DNA from: Stenotrophomonas sp. NA06056
Lineage (GTDB): Bacteria; Pseudomonadota; Gammaproteobacteria; Xanthomonadales; Xanthomonadaceae
Direction of reading: 5' to 3'
DNA: 64,000 bases
Assembly: GCF_013364355.1 (NCBI RefSeq)
Contig: NZ_CP054931.1
Coordinates: 3,957,501-4,021,500, forward strand
Shown here piece by piece: positions 8,892 to 17,281 of the stretch. The notes under the pieces were generated by a model. That model was not told the origin of the DNA. It saw nothing but the letters and a program-made list of their open reading frames with translations, and did no database searches. Both the position numbers and the translations under genes were made by a program. How positions within the stretch are numbered: the stretch's first letter is position 1; every line of letters starts with the position of its first letter.

Positions 8892-8984
8892 ATGTCCCCC
8901 TGGCTGTCGTTGCTGTGTGGCGTGCTGGTGCTGGTTGCCGCCGCCTATCTTCTTTATGTCGTGCTACGGCCCGAGTCGTTCTGA
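8892..8984 (+). CDS. kdpF: KdpF, small subunit of the Kdp potassium pump
   Basis: A 30-residue single-span membrane peptide (MSPWLSLLCGVLVLVAAAYL continuing to VVLRPESF). Size, hydrophobic core, the ending LRPESF and position 12 bp before kdpA all fit KdpF, which stabilises the KdpABC complex. The Shine-Dalgarno sequence is weak; a hairpin (8862-8878) lies just upstream and could limit initiation. It is easily missed in annotation because it is so short. Confidence 0.88.
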   Translation: MSPWLSLLCGVLVLVAAAYLLYVVLRPESF

Positions 8985-8996
8985 GCGGAGCCTGCC

Positions 8997-10706
8997 ATGA
9001 CTGAAATTCTTGCCATTCTTGCCGCCAGCCTGCTGCTGGCCTGGCCCCTGGGCCTGTACCTTGCCGGGCTGATGCGCGGCACGCCGATGAAGGTCGACGT
9101 GCTGTTCCACTGGATCGAAAAGCCGCTGTACAAGGTGCTCGGCGTTGATCCTTCACGTTCGATGTCCTGGCGGGGCTACGTGCTGGCGTTCGTGCTCAGC
9201 AACGTGGTGATCGCGGTGCTGACCCAGGCCGTGTTCATGACCCAGGCGTGGTTGCCGTTGAACCCGGACCAGATCCCGAACATGCGCTGGGATACGGCGC
9301 TGCACACGATGATCTCGTTCCTGACCAATACCAACCAGCAGCACTACTCCGGCCAGGCACAGCTGTCCTACTTCTCGCAGATGACCGGCATCACCGGCCT
9401 GCAGGTGGTGACGCCGATGATGGGCCTGGCATTGGCCGTGGCCACGCTGCGTGCGCTGTTCTCACGTGCGCCGAAATCGGTCACCTCGCCCGCGGCGGGT
9501 GATGACCGCCAGGTGGCGGTCGGCAATTACTACGCGGACGTCGTGCGCCTGTGCGTGCGCTTCCTGTTGCCGCTGTGCCTGGTATGGACGCTGCTGCTGA
9601 CCAGCCAAGGCGTGCCCTCCACGATGGCCGGTGGCCCGCAGGCCACGCCGATCGATGCCAGCGCCGGCATGGCGCAGCAGAAGCTGCCGCTGGGCCCGGT
9701 TGCGGCGATGGTCGCAGCCAAGCAGCTGGGCGCCAATGGTGGCGGCTGGTATGGCCCGAACAGCAGCTTCCCGCTGGAAAACCCGACCCCGGTGTCGAAC
9801 ATGCTGGAGGTGATCGGCATCCTGCTGGTGCCGATGGCGGTGATCTTCATGATCGGCGCCTTCACCGCGCGCCGTCGCTTTGGCGCACTGGTGTTCAGCT
9901 GCATGCTCGGCATGTCGTTGCTCTCTACCGGCGCGATGGTGTGGAGCGAGGGCCATAGCGCCAGCGCTGCAACGCCGCTGCTGATGGAAGGCAAGGAAGT
10001 GCGCTTCGGTGCCGATGGCACCGCGCTGTGGGCGGCGGTGACCACCCAGGTCTCCAACGGTTCGGTCAACGGCATGCACGACTCGCTGAGTCCGCTGTCT
10101 GGCGGCCTGGCGATGGTCAACATGCTGGTCAGCGCAATCTGGGGTGGCATCGGCTGCGGCCTGCAGCAGTTCATCGTGTACCTGCTGCTGGGTGTATTCC
10201 TGGCCGGGCTGATGACCGGCCGCACGCCCGAGCTGTTCGGCCGCAAGCTGGAAACGCCACAGGTGCGCCTGCTGGCCCTGCTGGTGCTGCTGCAGCCGAT
10301 CACCCTGCTGCTGTTCACCGCGATCACGCTGGCCGTGCCCGGTCTGGCCGGCACCTCCAACCCCGGCTTCCACGGCATCAGCCAGGTGTTCTACGAGTAT
10401 GTCTCGGCTTACGCCAACAATGGGTCGGGCTTCGAGGGCCTGGGGGACGCAACGCCCTGGTGGAACCTGAGCTGCTCTCTGGTACTGCTGCTGGGCCGCT
10501 TCCCGCTGCTGATCATCCCGCTGGTGGTGGCCGCGCAGCTGGCCGCCAAACGCCAGGCGCCGGAATCGGCCGGCAGCCTGCAGATCGAAACACCGACCTT
10601 CGCCCTGACCCTGGTTTCGGTGATCGTCATCCTGACCGTGCTGCAGTTCATGCCGGCGCTGGTACTCGGCCCGATCGCCGACCACCTGAGCCTGGGACTG
10701 CACTGA
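8997..10706 (+). CDS. kdpA: Potassium-transporting ATPase channel subunit A
   Basis: Inner-membrane subunit that selects and conducts K+ in the high-affinity KdpFABC pump; a member of the K+ transporter superfamily with four pore repeats. Filter regions are visible: [10 protein letters not shown] (about 111-120), [18 protein letters not shown] (about 249), [14 protein letters not shown] (about 353) and NNGSGFEGL (about 472). The length of 569 residues fits the family. First large gene of the operon, with kdpB starting 10 bp later. Expression is presumably induced by low K+ through KdpDE encoded downstream. Confidence 0.98.
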   Translation: MTEILAILAASLLLAWPLGLYLAGLMRGTPMKVDVLFHWIEKPLYKVLGVDPSRSMSWRGYVLAFVLSNVVIAVLTQAVFMTQAWLPLNPDQIPNMRWDTALHTMISFLTNTNQQHYSGQAQLSYFSQMTGITGLQVVTPMMGLALAVATLRALFSRAPKSVTSPAAGDDRQVAVGNYYADVVRLCVRFLLPLCLVWTLLLTSQGVPSTMAGGPQATPIDASAGMAQQKLPLGPVAAMVAAKQLGANGGGWYGPNSSFPLENPTPVSNMLEVIGILLVPMAVIFMIGAFTARRRFGALVFSCMLGMSLLSTGAMVWSEGHSASAATPLLMEGKEVRFGADGTALWAAVTTQVSNGSVNGMHDSLSPLSGGLAMVNMLVSAIWGGIGCGLQQFIVYLLLGVFLAGLMTGRTPELFGRKLETPQVRLLALLVLLQPITLLLFTAITLAVPGLAGTSNPGFHGISQVFYEYVSAYANNGSGFEGLGDATPWWNLSCSLVLLLGRFPLLIIPLVVAAQLAAKRQAPESAGSLQIETPTFALTLVSVIVILTVLQFMPALVLGPIADHLSLGLH

Positions 10707-10716
10707 GGACACCCCC

Positions 10717-12777
10717 ATGAGTAGTCACGCAACCGCAAACCGTTCCTCCTCCGTGGCATCCCGCCCGGCCCTGCTCGATGCCGCCGGCCTGCGCCGCGCG
10801 CTCATCGAGGCCGTACGCAAGCTGTCGCCGATGCACCTGGTGCGCAGCCCGGTGATGGCGGTGGTGATGGCCGGCACGATCGTCGCCGCGATCATTACCC
10901 TGACCGGCAATGCACCACTGGGCTTCGGCCTGGCGGTGACGGCGATCCTGCTGGTCACCGTACTGTTCGGCAATTTCGCCGAGGCCGTGGCCGAAGCACG
11001 TGGCCGTGGTCAGGCTGCCTCGCTGCGCCGCGCCCGCCAGGACCTGGTGGCGCGCCGTCTGGCGTCGGCGCAGGCCGGTGCCAGCGAAACCCAGGTGCCC
11101 GCCGCCGAACTGCGTCCCGGCGACCATGTGATCGTCAGTGCCGGCGAGCTGGTACCGGCCGACGGCGAGATCGTGCAGGGCCTGGCCACCATCAACGAAG
11201 CAGCGGTGACCGGCGAGTCGGCACCGGTGCTGCGCGAGGCGGGTACGGATCGCTCCGGCGTGATCGGCGGCACCAAGGTGCTGTCCGACCAGATCGTGGT
11301 GCGTATCACCGCCGAGCCCGGGCACAGCTTCCTGGACCGGATGATCGCGCTGGTGGAGGGCGCCAACCGGCAGAAGACGCCGAATGAGATCGCGCTGACC
11401 CTGTTGCTGGCGGCGATGACGCTGACCTTCCTGGTGGTGGTGGCGACGCTGCCGGCCATCGGTGCCTCGGTGGGCGTCAAGGTTGATCCGCTGCTGCTGA
11501 TCGCGCTGTTGGTGTGCCTGATCCCAACCACCATCGGTGGCCTGCTGCCGGCCATCGGCATCGCCGGCATGAACCGTGCGCTGGCCGCCAACGTGCTGGC
11601 CAAGTCGGGCAAGGCGGTAGAAGTGGCCGGTGACGTCGACGTACTGCTGCTCGACAAGACCGGCACCATCACCTACGGCGACCGCCAGGCCAGTCACTTC
11701 CATGCGCTGGCCGGGATCGACGCCGACCAGCTGCGTGAAGCGGCACTGCTGTCATCGCTGGCCGACCCGACCCCGGAAGGCAAGTCGATCGTGCGCCTGG
11801 CCCGCGAGCAGGGCTGCACCACCGCGGAGCCGGACCAGGCCGACTACCTGGCCTTCAGCGCGCAGACCCGCATGTCCGGTGTCGACCTGATGCACGGCCG
11901 GCAGATCCGCAAGGGCGCTGCCGATGCGATCCGCGCCCATGTGCTGGCACTCGGTGGCACCGTACCTGCCGAACTGGCGGGGCGCGTGGACCAGGTCGCA
12001 CGCAACGGTGCTACGCCGCTGGTGGTGGCCGAGGGTCGCCATGTACTGGGAGTGATCGAGCTGTCCGACGTGGTCAAGCACGGCATGCGCGAGAAGTTCG
12101 CGCAGTTGCGGGCGATGGGCATCCGCACGGTGATGATCACCGGCGACAACCCGTTGACCGCCGCCGCGATCGCTGCAGAAGCCGGTGTGGATGACTACAT
12201 CGCCGAAGCACGCCCGGAAGACAAGCTGGCCCGCATCCGTGCCGAACAGGCCGGCGGTCGCCTGGTGGCGATGGTCGGCGACGGTACCAACGACGCACCT
12301 GCGCTGGCCCAGGCCGACATCGGCCTGGCGATGAACTCGGGTACGCAGGCGGCCAAGGAAGCCGGCAACATGGTCGACCTGGATTCGGACCCGGCCAAGC
12401 TGCTGGCGGTGGTGGAGGTGGGCAAGCAGCAGCTGATCACCCGCGGCGCGCTGACCACCTTCTCGCTGGCCAACGATGTGTCCAAGTACTTCGCGATCCT
12501 GCCGGCGTTGTTTGCCGCCACGGTGCCTGCGATGGCCGCGTTGAACGTAATGCAGCTGTCGAGCCCGCGCAACGCGGTACTGGCGGCGCTGATCTTCAAT
12601 GCCCTGGTGATTCCCGCCTTGATTCCGCTGGCGCTGCGCGGCGTGCGCTTCCGCCCGGCCACCGCAACGGCGCTGCTGCGCCGGAACATGCTGGTGTACG
12701 GCCTGGGCGGCGTGCTGCTGCCGTTCGCGGCGATCAAATTGATCGACCTTCTTCTTGTCCTGGTATTCGGCGCATGA
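10717..12777 (+). CDS. kdpB: Potassium-transporting P-type ATPase subunit B
   Basis: ATP-hydrolysing subunit of KdpFABC, a P-type ATPase in the inner membrane. In 686 residues: TGES at 165-168 (actuator motif; Ser168 corresponds to the inhibitory phosphoserine of E. coli KdpB), DKTGTIT with the phosphorylated Asp at 313, and the hinge motif [16 protein letters not shown]. Membrane segments lie near 45-85, 228-280 and at the C-terminus. Its stop overlaps the kdpC start (ATGA), pointing to translational coupling. Confidence 0.98.
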   Translation: MSSHATANRSSSVASRPALLDAAGLRRALIEAVRKLSPMHLVRSPVMAVVMAGTIVAAIITLTGNAPLGFGLAVTAILLVTVLFGNFAEAVAEARGRGQAASLRRARQDLVARRLASAQAGASETQVPAAELRPGDHVIVSAGELVPADGEIVQGLATINEAAVTGESAPVLREAGTDRSGVIGGTKVLSDQIVVRITAEPGHSFLDRMIALVEGANRQKTPNEIALTLLLAAMTLTFLVVVATLPAIGASVGVKVDPLLLIALLVCLIPTTIGGLLPAIGIAGMNRALAANVLAKSGKAVEVAGDVDVLLLDKTGTITYGDRQASHFHALAGIDADQLREAALLSSLADPTPEGKSIVRLAREQGCTTAEPDQADYLAFSAQTRMSGVDLMHGRQIRKGAADAIRAHVLALGGTVPAELAGRVDQVARNGATPLVVAEGRHVLGVIELSDVVKHGMREKFAQLRAMGIRTVMITGDNPLTAAAIAAEAGVDDYIAEARPEDKLARIRAEQAGGRLVAMVGDGTNDAPALAQADIGLAMNSGTQAAKEAGNMVDLDSDPAKLLAVVEVGKQQLITRGALTTFSLANDVSKYFAILPALFAATVPAMAALNVMQLSSPRNAVLAALIFNALVIPALIPLALRGVRFRPATATALLRRNMLVYGLGGVLLPFAAIKLIDLLLVLVFGA

Positions 12778-13418
12778 ACCGTTCTGACTCCCCTTCCCTT
12801 TCCCGCGAGCTGAAAAGCGAGGCGCGCGTGGCCACGTTGCAGGATGGCGCCAGCTGGCGCCCCGCGATCGGCCTGGGCGTGGCCACCCTGCTGCTGGCCG
12901 GTGCGGTCTACGCCGGCATCGCCACCGGCTTCGCCGGCCTGTCCTTCCCGGCGCAGGCTGAAGGCAGCCTGCTGCTCGATGGCAGCGGCCAGGTGCGTGC
13001 TTCGGCATGGCTGTCGCAGCCGTTCACCGGCGATGGCTACTTCCAGGCGCGGCCGTCGGCGGCCAACTACGACCCGATGGCAGCGGCCGGCTCCAACCTG
13101 GCACGTAGCAACCCGGCGCTGGCCGAGCGGGTGGCGGCGAGTACCGCAACGGTGGCCGCACGCGAAGGCGTAACGCCTGCGCAGGTCCCTGCCGATCTGG
13201 TCACCCAGTCCGGCGGCGGCCTCGATCCGCAGTTGTCGCCGGCGGCAGCACAGCTGCAGGTGGCACGCGTGGCCCGTGCGCGTGGCCTGCCGGTCGAGCG
13301 CGTGCAGGCGCTGGTGAAGGCCAACACGCAAGGCCGGCAATGGGGCGTGTTCGGGCAGCCGCGGGTGAACGTGGTGACCCTGAACTTCGCACTGGACCAC
13401 GCGGCCAAGGCACCGTGA
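12774..13418 (+). CDS. kdpC: Potassium-transporting ATPase subunit C
   Basis: Periplasm-facing subunit that assists K+ loading and assembly of the Kdp pump. The 214-residue protein has one membrane span (about 28-48), the conserved [18 protein letters not shown] block, ASGSNL-like [11 protein letters not shown], and the C-terminal region ending [10 protein letters not shown]. The start overlaps the kdpB stop by 4 bp; kdpD follows after 27 bp. Together with kdpF, kdpA and kdpB it completes a full pump. Confidence 0.97.
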   Translation: MNRSDSPSLSRELKSEARVATLQDGASWRPAIGLGVATLLLAGAVYAGIATGFAGLSFPAQAEGSLLLDGSGQVRASAWLSQPFTGDGYFQARPSAANYDPMAAAGSNLARSNPALAERVAASTATVAAREGVTPAQVPADLVTQSGGGLDPQLSPAAAQLQVARVARARGLPVERVQALVKANTQGRQWGVFGQPRVNVVTLNFALDHAAKAP

Positions 13419-13445
13419 TGCCGGCCTGCACCGCCTGCGCGCACA

Positions 13446-16130
13446 ATGGCGGCCATGACAGCAGCTGCGATGAATGACGCGCGTACCCGCCAGGCCAACG
13501 CCCTGGTGGAAGGACTGCAACGTGAAGCCGGTGGCAAGCTCACCGTGTTCCTGGGCGCTGCACCGGGCGTAGGCAAAACCTACGCCATGCTGACCCGCGC
13601 GCAGGAACAGCTGCGTCGCGGCGTCGACCTGGTGGTCGGGCTGGTGGAGACCCATGGCCGTGCCGATACCCAGGCGCTGCTGGAGGGCCTGCCGCAGTTG
13701 CCGCTGAAGGAGGTGGCCTACCACGGCCACGCCCTGCAGGAGATGGACCTGGATGCCGTGCTCGCGCGGCATCCGGCGCTGGTGCTGGTGGACGAGCTGG
13801 CCCATCGCAATGCGCCGGGCAGCCGCCACGAACGGCGCTGGCAGGATGTGATGGAGCTGCTGGACGCCGGCATCGATGTCTGGACCACGGTCAACATCCA
13901 GCATCTCGAAAGCCTCAACGATGTGGTGATGCGCATCACCGGCGTGCGCGTCAGCGAGACCGTGCCGGACGGTGTGCTCGACCGTCTGCACGACATCGTG
14001 CTGGTCGATCTGCCGCCGCGCGAGCTGATCGCGCGCCTGCAGCAGGGCAAGGTGTACGTGCCCGAGCAGGCCGCGCAGGCACTGCAGGCGTTTTTCTCGC
14101 CGGCCAACCTGACCGCGTTGCGCGAACTGGCGATGCAGGAAGCTGCCGACCGCGTCGACAGCAGCCTGCGCGAAGCCCGTGCGGCCCGTGGCGAGAGCAA
14201 TCTGCCGCTGCGACGTGGCGTGCTGGTGGCCATCGATGGCGGTGGCCAGAGTGAATATCTGGTACGGGTGGCGCGACGCATTGCCGAACGCCGCGATGCA
14301 CCGTGGACGGTGGTGACGGTGCAGGGACGCCGCCAGGACGAAGCGACCCGGCGCGAGATCGATGCGGCGTTCGCGCTGGCCCGCCGCCTGGGCGGCGAAG
14401 CCGAACTGCTGCACGGTTCGAGCATCGCCGATGCGTTGCTGGACCACGCCGCGCACAACGGCGTATCGACACTGGTATTGGGCCGCACCCGCGAACGACC
14501 GCTGGCGCGGATGTTCAACCGCACCCTGACCCAGCAGCTGATCCAGCGCGGCGCGCACTACGAGATCACCATCATCAGCACGCCGCAGGCGCGTGCGCGT
14601 TCCCGTCGTGAAGGCCTGCTGCCACCGATGCGGGGCTTCAGCCACGAGCCGTTGCAGGCGTTGATCGCCACCGGGCTGGCCTGCGCAGTCGCTTGGCTGG
14701 TGGAGCGCTGGGTGGGCATGGCCGATCTGTCGATGGTGTTCATCGTGGCCGTGGTGCTGGTGGCCGCGCGCACCCGCGCCAGCGTCGCGGTGATGGCCGC
14801 GATCCTGTGTTTCCTGGCTTACAACTTCCTGTTCATCGCCCCGCGCTTCACCTTCGCCATCGGCGCAAGGCAGGGCGTGATCACCGTGTTCCTGTTCCTG
14901 GCCGCTGCGCTGGTGGCCGGCCGCCTGGCGTCGCGTCTGCGCATGCAGGTGATTGCCCTGCGCGCGGCCAACCGCCATGCGCGCGCGCGCCAGCAGTTGG
15001 GGCGACAACTGGCCAGCGCGGCCGGCAACGGTGAAGTGGCGCAGGCCGGGCGGCAGGCGTTGGAGCAGGCCATGGACGTACCCGCCTGGCTGCGGATCGG
15101 CGCCGATACCGCCGCCGGTGGCCGCAGCCTGCCCGGTGACACCGATCTGGCGGCGGCCGACTGGGCCCTGCGCCATGGCCAGCCCAGTGGCCGCTTCACC
15201 GATACCCTGGCTGGCGCGCAATGGTGGTTCCTGCCACTGCTGGACGGCGAAGACCGTGCGATCGGCGTGGCCGGTCTGTATCTGCCCGGCGCGCAGGCGC
15301 GGCTGCTGCCCGAACAGCGCCAGCTGGCTGAAGCGATGGTCGATGACATCGCCCAGGCGGCGTTGCGCACGCGCCTGGTCGCCGAGCTGGAACAGGCGCA
15401 CGTGAGCAACGAGACCGAACGGCTGCGCTCTGCCCTTCTGTCCTCGGTGTCGCACGATCTGCGTTCGCCACTGGCGGCGATGATCGGCTCGGCCGACAGC
15501 CTGGCCAGCTACGGCGCGGCAATGGATCTGGCCGACCGTCGCGCCTTGCTGGACACCATCCTGGTCGAAGGCGAGCGCCTGGACCGCTACATCCAGAATC
15601 TGCTGGACATGACGCGGCTCGGCCACGAGGGCCTGAAAATCAACCGCGACTGGATCGGCGTGGATGAGTTGATCGGCTCGGCTGCGCGCCGCCTGCAGCG
15701 CTACCAGCCGAAGGTACGGCTGGAGCTGGATATTCCGGCGACGCTGGCGCCGATCTGGGTGCATCCGGCGCTGGTCGAGCAGGCGGTATTCAACGTGATG
15801 GAGAACGCTGCCAAGTTCTCGCCAGCCGATGCCGCCGTGCAGGTGCTGGCGCGCGAACTGGACGGCCAGCTGCGCATCGACGTGATCGATGCCGGCCCCG
15901 GCATTCCCGACGATGAGCGCGCGCGCATCTTCGACATGTTCTACAGCGTCGAACGCGGCGACCGCGGCCGCCACGGCACCGGCCTGGGCCTGACCATCTG
16001 CCAGGGCATGATCGGCGCACACGGTGGCAGCGTGCAGGCGCTGCCTGGCCGCGACGGTCGCGGTACCCTGATCCGCATCACCCTGCCCCTGCTCAAGCCA
16101 GCCTCCCACGATGAGTCCGACCCCGACTGA
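13446..16130 (+). CDS. kdpD: Potassium sensor histidine kinase KdpD
   Basis: Inner-membrane sensor kinase controlling kdpFABC. In order: N-terminal KdpD domain with the P-loop GAAPGVGKTYAML (about 32-44) and a second block VLVDELAHRNAPGSRH; a USP-like domain (about 255-375); four closely spaced membrane segments (about 405-500); a GAF-like region; and the kinase core with SVSHDLRSPLAAMIG (His670) and a C-terminal ATPase domain (N box VMENAAKF, GTGLGL). The length of 894 residues equals that of E. coli KdpD. Starts at 13446 and 13455 are both possible. It overlaps kdpE by 20 bp. Confidence 0.97.
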   Translation: MAAMTAAAMNDARTRQANALVEGLQREAGGKLTVFLGAAPGVGKTYAMLTRAQEQLRRGVDLVVGLVETHGRADTQALLEGLPQLPLKEVAYHGHALQEMDLDAVLARHPALVLVDELAHRNAPGSRHERRWQDVMELLDAGIDVWTTVNIQHLESLNDVVMRITGVRVSETVPDGVLDRLHDIVLVDLPPRELIARLQQGKVYVPEQAAQALQAFFSPANLTALRELAMQEAADRVDSSLREARAARGESNLPLRRGVLVAIDGGGQSEYLVRVARRIAERRDAPWTVVTVQGRRQDEATRREIDAAFALARRLGGEAELLHGSSIADALLDHAAHNGVSTLVLGRTRERPLARMFNRTLTQQLIQRGAHYEITIISTPQARARSRREGLLPPMRGFSHEPLQALIATGLACAVAWLVERWVGMADLSMVFIVAVVLVAARTRASVAVMAAILCFLAYNFLFIAPRFTFAIGARQGVITVFLFLAAALVAGRLASRLRMQVIALRAANRHARARQQLGRQLASAAGNGEVAQAGRQALEQAMDVPAWLRIGADTAAGGRSLPGDTDLAAADWALRHGQPSGRFTDTLAGAQWWFLPLLDGEDRAIGVAGLYLPGAQARLLPEQRQLAEAMVDDIAQAALRTRLVAELEQAHVSNETERLRSALLSSVSHDLRSPLAAMIGSADSLASYGAAMDLADRRALLDTILVEGERLDRYIQNLLDMTRLGHEGLKINRDWIGVDELIGSAARRLQRYQPKVRLELDIPATLAPIWVHPALVEQAVFNVMENAAKFSPADAAVQVLARELDGQLRIDVIDAGPGIPDDERARIFDMFYSVERGDRGRHGTGLGLTICQGMIGAHGGSVQALPGRDGRGTLIRITLPLLKPASHDESDPD

Positions 16131-16824
16131 TGCCAGCGCGCCAGCCCCGCGCGTGCTGGTGATCGACGATGAAACCCAGATCCGCCGGTTCCTGGACATC
16201 AGCCTGCGCGCGCAGGGCTACCAAGTGCGTCAGGCCGCGACCGGCCAGGAAGGCCTGCAGATGGCGGCCAGCGAAGACATGGACCTGGTGATCCTGGACA
16301 TCGGCCTGCCGGACATGGAAGGCCATGAGGTACTGGAGCAGCTACGGCAGTGGAGCCAGGTGCCGGTGATCATGCTGACCGTGCGCGCCGGCGAAACCGA
16401 GAAGGTGCGTGCACTGGACAACGGCGCCAACGACTACGTGACCAAGCCATTCGGCACGCAGGAACTGATGGCGCGGGTACGAGCGCTGCTGCGTACACGC
16501 AGCGTGCCGACCGATGGCACGCCGCCGCTGTTCGACGATGGCCACCTGCATGTGGACCTGGTGCGCCGCGAAGTGGCGATCGATGGCCAGCTGGTGGCGC
16601 TGACCCGCAAGGAGTACGCGTTGCTGTCGCTGCTGCTGCGCAATGCCGGGCGGGTGGTCACCCAACCGCAGATCCTGCAGGAGATCTGGGGACCCACCCA
16701 CCAGCACGACACACATTACCTGCGCATCCTGGTCGGCAAGCTGCGGCACAAGCTGGGCGACTCGGCGCTGGATTCGCGCTATCTGTTCACCGAACCGGGC
16801 GTGGGGTTGCGGTTCAAGGGGTGA
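16111..16824 (+). CDS. kdpE: Response regulator KdpE
   Basis: OmpR-family transcription factor that activates kdpFABC when phosphorylated by KdpD. In 237 residues the receiver domain has Asp19-Asp20, the phosphorylated Asp63 in LVILDIGLPD and Lys112 in TKPF; the C-terminal winged helix covers about 135-235. The start lies inside the end of kdpD, so the two are translationally coupled. A likely target site is seen at 8785-8801. The gene is followed directly by palindromic repeats that probably end the operon. Confidence 0.97.
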   Translation: MSPTPTDASAPAPRVLVIDDETQIRRFLDISLRAQGYQVRQAATGQEGLQMAASEDMDLVILDIGLPDMEGHEVLEQLRQWSQVPVIMLTVRAGETEKVRALDNGANDYVTKPFGTQELMARVRALLRTRSVPTDGTPPLFDDGHLHVDLVRREVAIDGQLVALTRKEYALLSLLLRNAGRVVTQPQILQEIWGPTHQHDTHYLRILVGKLRHKLGDSALDSRYLFTEPGVGLRFKG

Positions 16825-16828
16825 ATGC

Positions 16829-16949
16829 GTGCCGACCAACGGTCGGCACCCACCAGCCAAGTAGATCCACGCCATGCGTGGATGGACTTCATTGAAGAGC
16901 ATCCACGCATGGCGTGGATCTACCGTGTCGACCAAGGTCGACACCTACC
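16829..16949. repeat. Cluster of four GTAG-type palindromes after kdpE
   Basis: Four palindromes lie in 120 bp: GTGCCGACCAACGGTCGGCAC (16829-16849), GTAGATCCACGCCATGCGTGGAT (from 16861, a different subtype), its mirror ending CTAC at 16923, and GTGTCGACCAAGGTCGACAC (16925-16944). Two subtypes alternate, and the middle pair is itself an inverted repeat. Stems of up to about 60 bp could form in RNA. Likely effects are termination or mRNA 3'-end protection for kdpDE. Confidence 0.85.
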
Positions 16950-16993
16950 AAGAGCAAGAAATGCCATTCCGGCAGATCGCGGAGATCTGTCGA

Positions 16994-17097
16994 AGGCGGG
17001 GTGGGTCCGGTTGCGGGGGCGTGAGCCGCATGGATGCGGCGACCGAGCTTACATGGACGTACTTGCAGCGTCCCCCGCAACCGGACCCACCCCGCCT
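16994..17097. repeat. 104-bp inverted-repeat element with nested hairpin
   Basis: Perfect 26-bp arms at 16994-17019 and 17072-17097 enclose 52 bp, inside which GCCGCAT at 17025-17031 pairs with ATGCGGC at 17034-17040. No reading frame with a credible start crosses it. From its looks it is a distinct repeat family, unlike the GTAG palindromes; no second copy was noticed in this window. Together with the repeats and the Fur box it accounts for most of the 457-bp gap between kdpE and the next gene. Confidence 0.75.
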
Positions 17098-17214
17098 CCC
17101 CACAGGAAGCCCGCTTCTGCTGTTGCTCCGGCCGTTGCCGTTGCCTCTGCAGGTGCAGGGCGCAGCCCTGCCGGCAACCCCTCCTTGACCGCAGCGGCCC
17201 GGGACCCGGAGAAT

Positions 17215-17233
17215 TACGAGATTAATTCTCATT
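17215..17233 (+). promoter_or_regulatory. Fur box upstream of the PepSY reductase gene
   Basis: TACGAGATTAATTCTCATT matches 15 of 18 informative positions of the 19-bp Fur box AATGAGAATnATTCTCATT; the right half is perfect. A possible promoter (TTGACC at 17185-17190 and GAGAAT at 17209-17214, 18 bp apart) abuts it, so bound Fur-Fe would block transcription. The gene starts 49 bp downstream. Confidence 0.72.
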
Positions 17234-17281
17234 TGCTGTTGCGCAGGATGCGGGCGGCAGCCTCGACGGCCCTCGATCCCG

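Noticed and set aside
12195..16199. A 1334-codon open frame on the minus strand across kdpC, kdpD and the start of kdpE.
   Set aside because: It is antisense to well-supported genes; such long frames arise from high GC at third codon positions. The product is His/Gln/Arg-rich low-complexity sequence with no domain.
16829..16949. Closely spaced palindromes that could suggest a CRISPR array.
   Set aside because: Units differ in sequence and alternate in subtype, spacers are short and irregular, and no cas gene is present; they are GTAG-type palindromic repeats.
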